This document shows positions 34,131 to 43,044 of a stretch of DNA of 62,909 bases, piece after piece; position 1 is the stretch's first letter; every line of letters starts with the position of its first letter. Both the position numbers and the translations under genes were made by a program. The notes beneath the pieces were generated by a model. It made no database searches, had not been told where the DNA came from, and saw only the letters and a list, made by a program, of their open reading frames with translations. Source of the DNA: Lachnospiraceae bacterium (lineage in GTDB: Bacteria > Bacillota > Clostridia > Lachnospirales > Lachnospiraceae); NCBI GenBank assembly GCA_910574285.1, contig CAJTAL010000024.1:1-62909 (forward strand). The letters run 5' to 3'.

Positions 34131-34903
34131 TTACATCGGGAAAAGGCGGCGTTGGAAAGACAACGACGACAGCGAATCTGGGTGCAGGATTATCGAAGCT
34201 TGATAAGAAGGTTGTTGTAATAGACACAGACCTGGGACTTCGAAATCTGGATGTAGTTATGGGTCTTGAGAATCTGATTGTCTACAATCTGGTAGATGTT
34301 ATTGAAGGGACATGCCGTCTCAAACAGGCATTGATACGGGACAAGCGATATGAGAACCTGTATCTTCTGCCTTCCGCACAGACAAAGGATAAGACGGCGA
34401 TATCACCCGGACAGATGAAAAAGCTGACATCTGAATTAAAAGAAGAATTTGACTACATACTTCTGGATTGTCCTGCCGGAATCGAACAGGGGTTTATGAA
34501 CGCGATTGCCGGGGCAAACCGCGCGATCATTGTGACAACCCCAGAAGTTTCGGCAATCCGTGATGCAGACCGAATCATCGGTCTTCTGGAAGCCAACCAT
34601 CTGAATAAAATGGACCTGATCATCAATCGCATCCGTATGGATATGGTGAAGCGAGGTGACATGATGACCGTGGACGATGTGACGGAGATTCTGTCCATTC
34701 CATTAATCGGAGCGTTGCCGGACGACGAACAGGTCGTGATTGGAACGAATCAGGGAGAACCGGTCATCGGTTTGGATTCCAAAGCCGGAACGGCATACAT
34801 GAACATCTGTAAACGGATTACAGGTATGGAAGTTCCATTCATGGAATTGCAGAACAATACAGGAATCCTTACAAAACTTTCTAATTTCTTCAAGAAAGAT
34901 TAG
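34112..34903 (+). CDS. minD: Septum site-determining ATPase MinD
   Basis: A 263-residue deviant-Walker ATPase that carries MinC to the membrane. The P-loop is SGKGGVGKTTTTANLG (residues 9-24), with DTDLGLRNLDVVMGL and LLDCPAGIEQGF. The C-terminus LTKLSNFFKKD is a short amphipathic helix for membrane binding. Its ribosome binding site (AGGAGG) is inside the end of minC. minE follows 11 bases later. Confidence 0.97.
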   Translation: MGEVIVITSGKGGVGKTTTTANLGAGLSKLDKKVVVIDTDLGLRNLDVVMGLENLIVYNLVDVIEGTCRLKQALIRDKRYENLYLLPSAQTKDKTAISPGQMKKLTSELKEEFDYILLDCPAGIEQGFMNAIAGANRAIIVTTPEVSAIRDADRIIGLLEANHLNKMDLIINRIRMDMVKRGDMMTVDDVTEILSIPLIGALPDDEQVVIGTNQGEPVIGLDSKAGTAYMNICKRITGMEVPFMELQNNTGILTKLSNFFKKD

Positions 34904-34914
34904 GAGGAACAGGT

Positions 34915-35127
34915 ATGTTAAGAAAATCATCCGTGTCAATTGCCAGAGACCGGGTTAAAGCGCTGGTTGTCTCGGACAGGGTACATTGTACGCCTGATGT
35001 CTACGAGAATATATGCAGGGAACTTCACAGTGCTCTCTCAAAATATATAGAATTTACAGAAGATGATTTTCAGGTAAATATTAACCGGACGCAAGTTATC
35101 ATAACATTTGCAGGAGAAGAATCGTGA
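34915..35127 (+). CDS. minE: Cell division topological specificity factor MinE
   Basis: A 70-residue MinE, shorter than the 88 of E. coli. The anti-MinCD region is ARDRVKALVVSDRV and the rest is the dimerisation part (DDFQVNINRTQVIITFAGEE). MinE stimulates MinD's ATPase and sets up pole-to-pole oscillation, so this organism likely uses the oscillating MinCDE system and not the DivIVA-MinJ anchor. The stop overlaps the GTG start of rodA (GTGA). Confidence 0.92.
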   Translation: MLRKSSVSIARDRVKALVVSDRVHCTPDVYENICRELHSALSKYIEFTEDDFQVNINRTQVIITFAGEES

Positions 35128-36254
35128 GATTACCATTACCAAAATTTACAAAACCATACCATATCAGAGACTATCAATTCAATCTGGTTTTTCTTGTCAT
35201 AGCGTTATCCGTGATAGGGGTGCTTGCCGTGGGCAGTGCGAAAGCGGTCAATCAGCCCAAGCAGATATTCGGGTGTGTTGTAGGGCTTATTATCATGGTT
35301 ATCGTTTCTTTGATCGATTACGTATGGATAGCAGACTTTTATTGGCTGATTTATCTGTTTTCTGTCGCAATCTTAGGAGCCGTATTATTGATAGGCGATA
35401 ATGTTAATGGTGCAACAAGATGGATTGATCTTGGCTTCACGACATTCCAACCGTCGGAGCTTTCCAAGATCTTATTGATTATCTTTTTTTCCAAATTTAT
35501 CATGGAACACAAAGAGGATATCAATGATGCCGCGACTCTGATCAAATATGCCGTGTTATGCGGTATCCCGCTCGTATTAATCGTGGCTGAGCCGAACCTC
35601 TCCACGACGATCTGTACGACGCTGGTATTGTGTCTCCTGATCTACGTGGGAGGGCTCAGCTACAGATTTATCGGAACCGCAATCTTAATTCTGGTGCCTG
35701 TGACAGTTATATTCTTAAGCATCGTGGTGCAGCCTAATCAGATCATTCTGAAGGATTATCAGCAGAAGCGTATCCTTGCGTTCCTGGAGCCGGAGAAATA
35801 TGCGAGTGACGAAGGCTATCAGCAGAAGAATTCAGTTATGGCGATTGGTTCCGGGCAATTGACCGGAAAGGGTCTGAACAACAATACGACCACATCTGTA
35901 AAAAATGGTAATTTTATATTGGAACCACAGACGGATTTTATCTTTGCAATTATCGGTGAAGAACTTGGTTTCATGGGAAGTTGTATAGTTATTGCTTTAT
36001 TGTTATTGATTGTGATACAATGTATATTAATAGGAACGCGATCGCAGAACCTGACGGGTAAGATCATCTGCTGCGGCATCGGAGGGTTGATTGGCATTCA
36101 AAGTTTTATCAATATTGGGGTAGCCACTCAATTGCTGCCAAATACAGGAGTTCCACTGCCTTTCGTTAGTTATGGGCTGACTTCTCTGGTGAGTCTGTAT
36201 ATTGGAATCGGACTGGTCTTAAACGTTGGGTTACAACCGAAAAAATACCAATAA
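35124..36254 (+). CDS. rodA: Rod shape SEDS glycosyltransferase RodA
   Basis: A 376-residue polytopic (about 10 transmembrane helices) SEDS protein. Landmarks are WIDLGFTTFQPSELSKI, LVLIVAEPNLSTTICTTLV, TDFIFAIIGEELGFMGS and NTGVPLPFVSYGLTSLV, all shared by the RodA/FtsW/SpoVE family. RodA polymerises glycan strands with PBP2 (30580-33522). The operon position with mreBCD and PBP2 marks it as RodA and not FtsW. GTG start 35124 overlaps minE. Confidence 0.94.
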   Translation: MRLPLPKFTKPYHIRDYQFNLVFLVIALSVIGVLAVGSAKAVNQPKQIFGCVVGLIIMVIVSLIDYVWIADFYWLIYLFSVAILGAVLLIGDNVNGATRWIDLGFTTFQPSELSKILLIIFFSKFIMEHKEDINDAATLIKYAVLCGIPLVLIVAEPNLSTTICTTLVLCLLIYVGGLSYRFIGTAILILVPVTVIFLSIVVQPNQIILKDYQQKRILAFLEPEKYASDEGYQQKNSVMAIGSGQLTGKGLNNNTTTSVKNGNFILEPQTDFIFAIIGEELGFMGSCIVIALLLLIVIQCILIGTRSQNLTGKIICCGIGGLIGIQSFINIGVATQLLPNTGVPLPFVSYGLTSLVSLYIGIGLVLNVGLQPKKYQ

Positions 36255-36266
36255 GGAGTGAAGGAA

Positions 36267-36662
36267 ATGAATATAGGACTGATCGCACATGATTCAAAAA
36301 AGACCTTGATGCAGAATTTTTGTATTGCGTACAGAGGAATTCTTAGCAAGAACAATCTATATGCGACAGGAACAACAGGACGCTTAATCGAGGAAGTTAC
36401 GAATCTGAATGTGCACAAGTATCTTGCCGGACCGCTGGGGGGAAAGCAGCAGCTTGGAGCACAGATCGCACAGAATGACATTGACGCTCTTATTTTTCTG
36501 CGGGAGCCGAATAATCCGAAACCGCATGAGCCGGACGTCAACGATGTCATTAAACTTTGTGATATGTACAATATTCCTATGGCAACAAACCTGGCCACGG
36601 CTGAATTGATTATCTTAGCAATAGACAGAGGAGATTTAGATTGGCGTGAGATGTACAGGTAG
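36267..36662 (+). CDS. mgsA: Methylglyoxal synthase
   Basis: A 131-residue enzyme turning dihydroxyacetone phosphate into methylglyoxal, a phosphate-releasing bypass of lower glycolysis. The signature residues are all there: LIAHDSKK near the start, ATGTTGRLIEE for phosphate binding, GPLGGKQQLGAQI and DALIFLREP with the catalytic Asp. ATG 36267 after AAGGAG is preferred to GTG 36258. Its placement after rodA is common in Clostridia but has no known functional reason. It overlaps the following carboxypeptidase gene by 17 bases. Confidence 0.95.
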   Translation: MNIGLIAHDSKKTLMQNFCIAYRGILSKNNLYATGTTGRLIEEVTNLNVHKYLAGPLGGKQQLGAQIAQNDIDALIFLREPNNPKPHEPDVNDVIKLCDMYNIPMATNLATAELIILAIDRGDLDWREMYR

Positions 36663-37623
36663 ATGGTATCGATGGCTTGCCGCCGTCTTCCTTTGTTCCA
36701 TCCTTATATCCGGGTGTGATCAGAAGATCGAAGACGTGGCGACGGCTTATGAGACCGAGAATTACAATAAAGCTATTTACAGAGACCGCTTGTTTGCGGA
36801 AGATCTCTGTGCAGCTTCACAAGATATTATTCTGGAAGGCGCCCCGGATGCCTCGACGCTTCATGCAATGGCGCTTTTTGATGTAGATGGTAAAAAAACG
36901 AACTGTGCTTATAAGATTCATGAGCGTTTGTTTCCGGCCAGTACAACCAAGATCTTGACGGCACTTCTGGCTTTGAAGTATGGGGAGCTGTCTGATATGG
37001 TTACTGTGTCTGAAAATGCTTCATCCACGAATTTTGCTGAGGATGAATCGGTATGCGGTATTAAGGCAGGAGATCAACTGACCCTCCTTGATCTTCTGCG
37101 TGGGCTGATGATGGAATCCGGGAATGACGCTGCGGTAGCAATCGCAGAGTACATGGCGGGAAGTTCGGAGGCCTTTGCCCAGATGATGAATCAGGAAGCA
37201 CAAAGTCTTATGGCGACTAATACGAATTTTGTGAATTCGAATGGACTTCATGATGAGAATCATTATACGACAGCATATGATCTATATCTGATTTTTAATG
37301 CATGTATTCAATATGAACAGTTTATTGATATTATAAGTACGAACCAATATACCGCGTCCATCACCGGTGCAGACGGACAGGTTCGGCAGGAGAATTGGGA
37401 ACAGACGAACTTATACGCGACAGGTTCGGCAGCATTGCCGCAGAATGCAACAATTGTCGGCGGGAAGACCGGGACTACAGATAAAGCGGGTAAGTGTCTG
37501 ATTTTGTTGGAAAGGGATTTGACGGGTCATCCATATATTTCTATTATTATGGGAGCGGAAAGTAAAGAAATGCTTTATCAGAATATGACTGCCTTGATAA
37601 ACGTGATACCGGCAAGTGAATAG
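36646..37623 (+). CDS. D-alanyl-D-alanine carboxypeptidase, S11 lipoprotein
   Basis: A 325-residue low-molecular-weight PBP that trims terminal D-Ala from wall peptides. Catalytic motifs are Ser99-TTK102 (FPASTTKIL), Ser158-Gly-Asn160 and Lys274-Thr-Gly. The signal sequence LAAVFLCSILISGC ends in a lipobox with Cys24, so it is probably a lipoprotein on the outer membrane face, unlike DacA which uses a C-terminal amphipathic anchor; no such C-terminal helix is seen. GTG 36646, with AGAGGAG about 12 bases ahead, overlaps mgsA. A terminator follows at 37630. Confidence 0.9.
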   Translation: MRCTGRWYRWLAAVFLCSILISGCDQKIEDVATAYETENYNKAIYRDRLFAEDLCAASQDIILEGAPDASTLHAMALFDVDGKKTNCAYKIHERLFPASTTKILTALLALKYGELSDMVTVSENASSTNFAEDESVCGIKAGDQLTLLDLLRGLMMESGNDAAVAIAEYMAGSSEAFAQMMNQEAQSLMATNTNFVNSNGLHDENHYTTAYDLYLIFNACIQYEQFIDIISTNQYTASITGADGQVRQENWEQTNLYATGSAALPQNATIVGGKTGTTDKAGKCLILLERDLTGHPYISIIMGAESKEMLYQNMTALINVIPASE

Positions 37624-37629
37624 ATATGG

Positions 37630-37665
37630 CAGAGGGGTATCTTACAAAAGAATCCCCCTCTTTTT
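37630..37665 (+). terminator. Terminator of the mre/min/rodA operon
   Basis: AGAGGGG (37631-37637) pairs with CCCCTCT (37655-37661), followed by a T run TTTTT. It closes the plus-strand transcript just after the carboxypeptidase gene. Confidence 0.8.
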
Positions 37666-37693
37666 CATGTTTAGTATATCAAAAAGCAGTCCG

Positions 37694-37891
37694 CTAAGAA
37701 GAACGGATTCTTCCATACATACTGATAAGATAGAGACCGCATAATCCGACCAGTGTATAGATGATGCGTGAAAGCCATGAAAGATTGCCGAAAAGAAATG
37801 CTACCAGATCAAATCGGAATATTCCGACTAAGAGCCAGTTGATCGCACCTATAATTACAATTGTTAATGTAGTATTATCAGACCATTTCAT
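37694..37891 (-). CDS. DUF378 small membrane protein
   Basis: A 65-residue protein with two transmembrane helices (TLTIVIIGAINWLLVGIF and a second near 40-58, IIYTLVGLCGLYLISMY), matching DUF378, where GAINW and GL.GLYL are conserved. Function unknown. It is the only minus-strand gene in this plus-strand region. AAAGGAGGG lies eight bases before its ATG. Confidence 0.8.
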   Translation of the reverse strand: MKWSDNTTLTIVIIGAINWLLVGIFRFDLVAFLFGNLSWLSRIIYTLVGLCGLYLISMYGRIRSS

Positions 37892-37970
37892 ATAATCCCT
37901 CCTTTGTCATTCTGGTTTTAGTATATACAGGAGAAGACGAATTATACATTCAGAAAGTGAGATTTTGGCA

Positions 37971-38924
37971 ATGGATCATGAATTACCTTATTATCCTTAT
38001 TCAACATATTTAAAAAATAAATATGGAGAAAAGGTATATAAACTACCGGTAAATCTTCCTGTAAGCTGTCCGAATCGAATGACAGGAAGAGGATGTGATT
38101 TCTGCGCAGAATCAGGAACAGGTTTTGAAGCAATGGACAGCCGGATTTCTGTGAAAGAACAGTTAGAAAAAACGAGAGTTCTCATAGAGCATCGATATCA
38201 TGCACATAAATTTATTGCATATTTTCAAAATTATACAAATACCTTTCTTCCTTTAGACCAGTTTAAGCAATATATGGAAGAAGCAGCAGAGTGTTCACAT
38301 ATTGTTGAGATATCCGTCTCTACACGTCCGGACTGTATCTCAAAAGAATACCTGGATATTTTAAAAGATATCAACAGAATGTACAAGACGGATATTACGA
38401 TCGAACTGGGATTACAGACGGCAAATTATCACACACTCTTGCAGATAAACCGCGGTCATACACTTGCCGAATTTATTGATGCGGTTCTGTCTGTGAAAAA
38501 ATATGGTTTTGAATTATGTGCACATGTTATCTTAAATCTTCCGGGAGATACGTTGTCTGATGTGATAGAAACAGCAAAGATATTATCGTCATTAGGAGTT
38601 AACATTGTGAAAGCTCATTCTTTGTATATCGCAAAGAATACTGTTTTATGTGAATCTTATGAGAAAAGGAGCATTTCTTTATGTTCAAAGGATGAGTATC
38701 TGGAGCGCCTGACAGTTTTTCTGGAATATCTGGATTCGAGAATTGCAGTTGAGAGATTATTCAGCCGTGTTCCTGAAAAGGACTCCGTTTTTTGTAATTG
38801 GGGCTATAGTTGGTGGAAGCTTAGAGATGAATTATTGGATTCAATGCGAAAAGACGGGCGGTATCAGGGGCGGAAATTCGCTTATCTCGGCGGAGCCAGG
38901 CTTAAAAATGCAGGATTTATATAA
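37971..38924 (+). CDS. TIGR01212-family radical SAM protein (YhcC-like)
   Basis: A 317-residue radical SAM protein. The N-terminal Cys motif is VSCPNRMTGRGCDFCAESGTG; relatives have CPN...GC.FC. Then AYFQNYTNTFLPLDQFK, SVSTRPDCISKEYLDIL and ELGLQTANYHTLLQINRGH, all typical of the TIGR01212/YhcC group, which is related to Elp3. The substrate is unknown. ATG 37971 is preferred to TTG 37965; the ribosome binding site is weak. The C-terminal 70 residues are the less conserved tail. Confidence 0.88.
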   Translation: MDHELPYYPYSTYLKNKYGEKVYKLPVNLPVSCPNRMTGRGCDFCAESGTGFEAMDSRISVKEQLEKTRVLIEHRYHAHKFIAYFQNYTNTFLPLDQFKQYMEEAAECSHIVEISVSTRPDCISKEYLDILKDINRMYKTDITIELGLQTANYHTLLQINRGHTLAEFIDAVLSVKKYGFELCAHVILNLPGDTLSDVIETAKILSSLGVNIVKAHSLYIAKNTVLCESYEKRSISLCSKDEYLERLTVFLEYLDSRIAVERLFSRVPEKDSVFCNWGYSWWKLRDELLDSMRKDGRYQGRKFAYLGGARLKNAGFI

Positions 38925-38973
38925 AAAGTATCATACAGCAAATCATCTTTTTTAATTGTAGGAGGCAGGATAT

Positions 38974-40350
38974 TTGGCTGGGAATAATCTGACGAACATA
39001 CAGGCTTATCAAAAAAAATGGCATTTTAATATTGGACTGGTAATTTTTGGCGTTATCTTTATATATCTGTCGGTTACGATTTTGATGTATCTGACAGAAA
39101 ACCATGTGTCTGCATATGAAGTGAGGGAGGGTTCCATCCTGCGTGATAATGCTTATACAGGCTTTATTCTCAGAGATGAGACGGTTGTACAGGCAGAAGC
39201 AGACGGTTATGTCAGTTACTTTGCAAATGAAGGGAGCAAGGTCGGAGCAAAGACCAGGGTGTATACACTGTCTGATGATGAGTTGAAATTCGAGAGCTCC
39301 TCCGATGAAGAATCCGGAAAATTATCATCCGAAGAGCAGGCGGCGGTATTGACCCGAATCCAATCTTTTAGCGAAGGGTTCCGTGAAGAGCAGTTTCAGG
39401 ACGTCTATACTTTAAAGAATAATATTATGAATATTCTGGAAAGCCGTTCCAATGAAAATCGGCAGGCACAGTTGGATATCATGGCACAGCAAAGCGGAGA
39501 AAGCCTGCAGATATATACGGCAGTATCAGACGGAATCATCGTCTATTCGACGGACGGGTATGAATCAACTACGATCGATGATATAACAGAAGATATCTTT
39601 GCAAAAAATGATTATGAGAAGAGAAGCCTGAAGAGTAATGAAAAAGTTAAGGTGGGAGATCCCGTATACAAACTGATTAAAAACGATCAGTGGTCAGTTG
39701 CGATCCCGTTGGATAAGGCAACGGCAGATGAGCTTAGGGATTCGGAGAATGTAAAGATCCGTTTTTCCAAAGATCAGGAAGTAACCACAGCCAGATTCTC
39801 TATCCATAGTCTGAAGGATCAGGATTTTGGTATACTTACTTTTAACGGCTCGATGATCCGGTATGCTGAAGAACGATATCTTGATCTGGAGTTGATCCTG
39901 GAAGATGAATCTGGATTGAAAATACCGAAATCCTCTGTCAGTACCAAGACTTTCTATACGATTCAGGAAGATTATCTCACTCAGGGAGGTGACAGCAAAG
40001 AGACGGGTGTTCTGGTTGAGATAGGGGAGAGTCATCCAAAGTTTCACAAGGTAACCGTCTATGACCGGGACGAAGAATCCGGTATGGTATATCTGAATAT
40101 GGATGCATTCGACGAAGAAACGATATTGGTAAAACCAGATTCTTCGGATACATGTGTAATGAATAAGACAAAAAGAATCAAAGGAGTCTATAATATTAAT
40201 AAAGGATATGCGGTATTCAAACAGATTCATATTCTGTGTGAAAGCGACGATTATTATATCGTAGAGTCAGGCAGCGATTATGGCCTTTCTAATTATGACC
40301 ATATTGCTCTGGACGGAGATTCTGTAAAGGAAAATGATGTTGTATTCTAA
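38974..40350 (+). CDS. HlyD-like membrane-fusion protein
   Basis: A 458-residue protein with one N-terminal transmembrane segment (residues 22-43, LVIFGVIFIYLSVTILMYL) and a long extracytoplasmic part. The pieces AEADGYVSYFANEGSKVGAKTRVYTL and the later GDPVYKLIKNDQWSVAIPLD look like the split lipoyl/barrel-sandwich half motifs of HlyD adaptors. No partner ABC transporter is beside it. In Lachnospiraceae such a gene commonly sits ahead of yggS-sepF, so it may have to do with division or envelope. Start is TTG 38974 behind AGGAGGCAGG. Confidence 0.75.
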   Translation: MAGNNLTNIQAYQKKWHFNIGLVIFGVIFIYLSVTILMYLTENHVSAYEVREGSILRDNAYTGFILRDETVVQAEADGYVSYFANEGSKVGAKTRVYTLSDDELKFESSSDEESGKLSSEEQAAVLTRIQSFSEGFREEQFQDVYTLKNNIMNILESRSNENRQAQLDIMAQQSGESLQIYTAVSDGIIVYSTDGYESTTIDDITEDIFAKNDYEKRSLKSNEKVKVGDPVYKLIKNDQWSVAIPLDKATADELRDSENVKIRFSKDQEVTTARFSIHSLKDQDFGILTFNGSMIRYAEERYLDLELILEDESGLKIPKSSVSTKTFYTIQEDYLTQGGDSKETGVLVEIGESHPKFHKVTVYDRDEESGMVYLNMDAFDEETILVKPDSSDTCVMNKTKRIKGVYNINKGYAVFKQIHILCESDDYYIVESGSDYGLSNYDHIALDGDSVKENDVVF

Positions 40351-40379
40351 TTAAATAGGATGAGTGGGGGGATGAGATT

Positions 40380-41075
40380 ATGATAAAAGAAAACCTGATT
40401 TCTGTTGAAAATAAGATTCAGGAAGCGTGCCTGCGCGCGGGGCGCAAAAGAGAAGAGGTCACATTGATCGCGGTCAGCAAGACGAAGCCGATTGAGGATC
40501 TGAAAGAAGCCTATTCTCTTGGAGTCCGGGTATTCGGTGAAAATAAGGTGCAGGAACTGGCCGACAAATATGATGCTCTTCCAAAAGACATAGAATGGCA
40601 TATGATTGGGCATCTTCAGAGGAATAAGGTAAAATACATTATTGACAAAGTATCACTGATACACTCTGTCGATTCTCTGAGATTGGCAGAAACTATCGAA
40701 AAAGAAGCCGCCAAGCATAATATTACGGCTAATATTCTAATCGAAGTAAATGTGGCGAAAGAAGAGAGTAAATTCGGACTTATGCCGGAGGAGCTTGATG
40801 AATTTATTACTAAAGTTGCAGAATTTCCGCATATACAAGTGGAAGGACTTATGACAATAGCCCCATTTGTTGATGATTCTGAAGAAAATCGTATGATTTT
40901 TCAAGCCTTACGCAAATTATCTGTTGACATAGAGGCAAAAAACGTTGATAATATTACTATGCGGGTTCTGTCTATGGGGATGACGAATGATTATGCAGTT
41001 GCCATAGAAGAAGGCGCTACCATGATCCGGGTGGGAACCGGAATCTTTGGTGCACGTAATTATTCGAAAGAATAG
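40380..41075 (+). CDS. YggS/YlmE-family PLP-binding protein
   Basis: A 231-residue fold-type III PLP protein (PLPBP/PROSC family), involved in PLP homeostasis and amino acid balance without known enzyme activity. The PLP lysine is in LIAVSKTKP near residue 34; HMIGHLQRNKVKYI and MGMTNDYAVAIEEGATMIRVGTGIFG are family signatures. Ahead of sepF-ylmH in the division-linked cluster that in B. subtilis is ylmDEFGH. Ribosome binding site GGGGGGATGAG lies close to ATG 40380. Confidence 0.93.
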   Translation: MIKENLISVENKIQEACLRAGRKREEVTLIAVSKTKPIEDLKEAYSLGVRVFGENKVQELADKYDALPKDIEWHMIGHLQRNKVKYIIDKVSLIHSVDSLRLAETIEKEAAKHNITANILIEVNVAKEESKFGLMPEELDEFITKVAEFPHIQVEGLMTIAPFVDDSEENRMIFQALRKLSVDIEAKNVDNITMRVLSMGMTNDYAVAIEEGATMIRVGTGIFGARNYSKE

Positions 41076-41106
41076 ATCACAACGGAAGATAGGAGTATTT
41101 TTTAAT

Positions 41107-41661
41107 ATGGGTGTATTAGATAAATTTTTGAGTATAATGCGTTTGGATGACGATGACGATTATGATGATGACGACTTCTTTGATGACGATTATGACGACG
41201 ACTATGAAGAGAAGCCGAAAAAGAGCTTATTTCACCGCGGAAGAGAAGATTCCTATGATGATGACGACGACGGCTATAATTATGAACTCTCATCGAAATC
41301 AAAATCTTCCTCCCGTTCAAGCAACAAAGTAACGCCTATGCGGCAGCCTGCCAGACGGAGTAACGGTGTCAGCATGGAAGTTTGTGTTATCAAACCGAAT
41401 TCCGTGGAAGATGCCAGGGAGATTACAGAAACTTTGTTGAGCGGACGCACCGTTATTTTGAATCTGGAAGGAATGGATCTGGAGATTGCCCAGCGTATCA
41501 TAGATTTTACTTCCGGCGCAACATACGCCATCAGTGGAAATCTGCAGAAAATATCGAATTATATATTCTTAGTTACGCCAACCAATGTGGATATCTCCGG
41601 AGATCTGCAGGATTTATTGAATACTTCGTTTGATGCGTCTTCTATGCGCTCACGGTTTTAA
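41107..41661 (+). CDS. sepF: Cell division protein SepF
   Basis: A 184-residue SepF, which ties FtsZ to the membrane. The N-terminus MGVLDKFLSIMRL is the amphipathic membrane helix. It is followed by a long, very acidic Asp/Tyr-rich linker (residues about 14-40 and again 53-60) and then the SepF core (CVIKPNSVEDAREITETLL, VILNLEGMDLEIAQRIIDF, GNLQKISNYIFLVTP). The frame opens at 41047, overlapping yggS, but ATG 41107 follows AGGAG and begins with the known helix. ylmH follows two bases later. Confidence 0.94.
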   Translation: MGVLDKFLSIMRLDDDDDYDDDDFFDDDYDDDYEEKPKKSLFHRGREDSYDDDDDGYNYELSSKSKSSSRSSNKVTPMRQPARRSNGVSMEVCVIKPNSVEDAREITETLLSGRTVILNLEGMDLEIAQRIIDFTSGATYAISGNLQKISNYIFLVTPTNVDISGDLQDLLNTSFDASSMRSRF

Positions 41662-41663
41662 TT

Positions 41664-42419
41664 ATGAATAAAGAAGAGATTATGTTTCAGAAAAGATTGC
41701 TAGAGCTATCCCGTGTCTCATGTACACGTGGGATAGTTACTTTTAGTGACTTTCTGAATCTGAATGAACTGAATATCTTGCATACCGTTCCAAAGAATCA
41801 ACTGCAGTCAAGATATGAGACATATGGAGGGTATCGTTTAGCAGAGCGTCAGATGGTGGCTTTTCTACCTGATGCTCTTTATTATGATTATCGTTATCCC
41901 TTCCAGGTACTGGAAATCACCCCGTTAAACCACAGATTTTCTGAAAAACTGAATCATCGAGACTATCTGGGCGCTGTGATGAATCTTGGTATTGAACGCT
42001 GCAAACTGGGGGATATTATGATCAACAGTGAGAAAGCGCTGCTGTTTGTCCAGGATAGCCTGGCAGAATATGTCATAGAAAATCTGACACGTATCCGCAA
42101 TACTTCTGTACAGGTGTCTGCAGTATCCGAATTCCCAGATTCATATGAACCTGAATATGAAGAAATCAAGGGTACGGTTGCTTCTGTCCGATTGGATACC
42201 GTACTTTCTCTTGCGTATCCGCTGTCCCGAAGTAAACTTACGGCTTACATCGAAAGCGGAAGAGTGTTTGTGAATGGTAAACTGATCACCAGTAACGGCT
42301 ATCGTCTGAAGGAAGGCGATATTATCTCCGTACGGAAGATGGGACGTATCATATATGACGGCGTCCTGGCAGAGACAAAAAAAGGACGTAATCTTATATG
42401 TGCGCGCAGATATCTCTGA
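41664..42419 (+). CDS. ylmH: YlmH-family S4-domain RNA-binding protein
   Basis: A 251-residue protein with the YlmH N-terminal part (SRVSCTRGIVTFSDFLNL; AFLPDALYYDYRYPFQVLEI) and a C-terminal S4 domain (RLDTVLSLAYPLSRSKLTAYI... VFVNGKLITSNGYRLKEGD). YlmH has been tied to ribosome rescue and stalled peptide handling in Firmicutes. It sits next to sepF in the conserved ylm cluster. The gap to lspA, 42420-42516, shows no other gene. Confidence 0.9.
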   Translation: MNKEEIMFQKRLLELSRVSCTRGIVTFSDFLNLNELNILHTVPKNQLQSRYETYGGYRLAERQMVAFLPDALYYDYRYPFQVLEITPLNHRFSEKLNHRDYLGAVMNLGIERCKLGDIMINSEKALLFVQDSLAEYVIENLTRIRNTSVQVSAVSEFPDSYEPEYEEIKGTVASVRLDTVLSLAYPLSRSKLTAYIESGRVFVNGKLITSNGYRLKEGDIISVRKMGRIIYDGVLAETKKGRNLICARRYL

Positions 42420-42516
42420 TTTTCCATAATTCTGCTGTCATTTATGATTATTTTCAGTCTCACAGGCTAATTCTATGTAATAATTGGGGATAAAACCAAA
42501 TAAAAAGAAAGAGAAG

Positions 42517-43044
42517 ATGATGATGGAAGGCAATAAATCGGCTTCAAATAACCGCAGCATTCGCTGTCTGGCCGCCATATGCGGCGCCGCAGTACTGATC
42601 CTTTTAGATCAGTTCACCAAATACCTTGTTCTTGAGAACCTGAAAGACAATCCGCCCTTTGTTATTTTAAAAAATATTTTTCAATTAGAATATCTGGAGA
42701 ACAGAGGAGCTGCTTTTGGATTATTCCAGAATCAACGTATTTTTTTCTATCTGAGCGTAATTATTATAAATATTGCCGTAATATGGTTCTACGGCAGAGT
42801 TCCGATGACTGGCAGATACCTGCCCCTTCGTCTTTGTGCAGTCGGTATTATCGCCGGAGCCTGGGGAAATTGCATTGACCGAATCCGTTTGAATTATGTG
42901 GTCGATTTCTTATACTTTAAATTGATTGATTTTCCGATTTTCAATGTTGCGGACATCTATGTTACTGTGTCAACGTTTACAATGGCTCTTTTGATATGCT
43001 TCTATTATAAGGAGGAAGATTTTGAAGGATTTTTTCACCGTTGA
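42517..43044 (+). CDS. lspA: Lipoprotein signal peptidase LspA
   Basis: A 175-residue membrane aspartyl protease that removes the signal peptide from prolipoproteins, such as the carboxypeptidase at 36646. Four transmembrane helices are seen. Catalytic motifs are LLDQFTKYLV at the start, NRGAAFG, then GNCIDRIRLNYVVDFLYF with both Asp residues. Three ATGs in a row (42517, 42520, 42523) follow AGAGAAG; the open TTG at 42484 is unlikely. It overlaps rluD by 23 bases. Confidence 0.94.
   Translation: MMMEGNKSASNNRSIRCLAAICGAAVLILLDQFTKYLVLENLKDNPPFVILKNIFQLEYLENRGAAFGLFQNQRIFFYLSVIIINIAVIWFYGRVPMTGRYLPLRLCAVGIIAGAWGNCIDRIRLNYVVDFLYFKLIDFPIFNVADIYVTVSTFTMALLICFYYKEEDFEGFFHR

Noticed and set aside
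41047-41106. SepF frame extended 20 codons upstream
   Set aside because: It overlaps yggS and the amphipathic helix of SepF begins at ATG 41107, which has AGGAG.
41141-41332. Open frames rich in Met/Thr or His/Arg opposite or beside the SepF Asp-rich linker
   Set aside because: Other-frame readings of GAT/GAC repeats.
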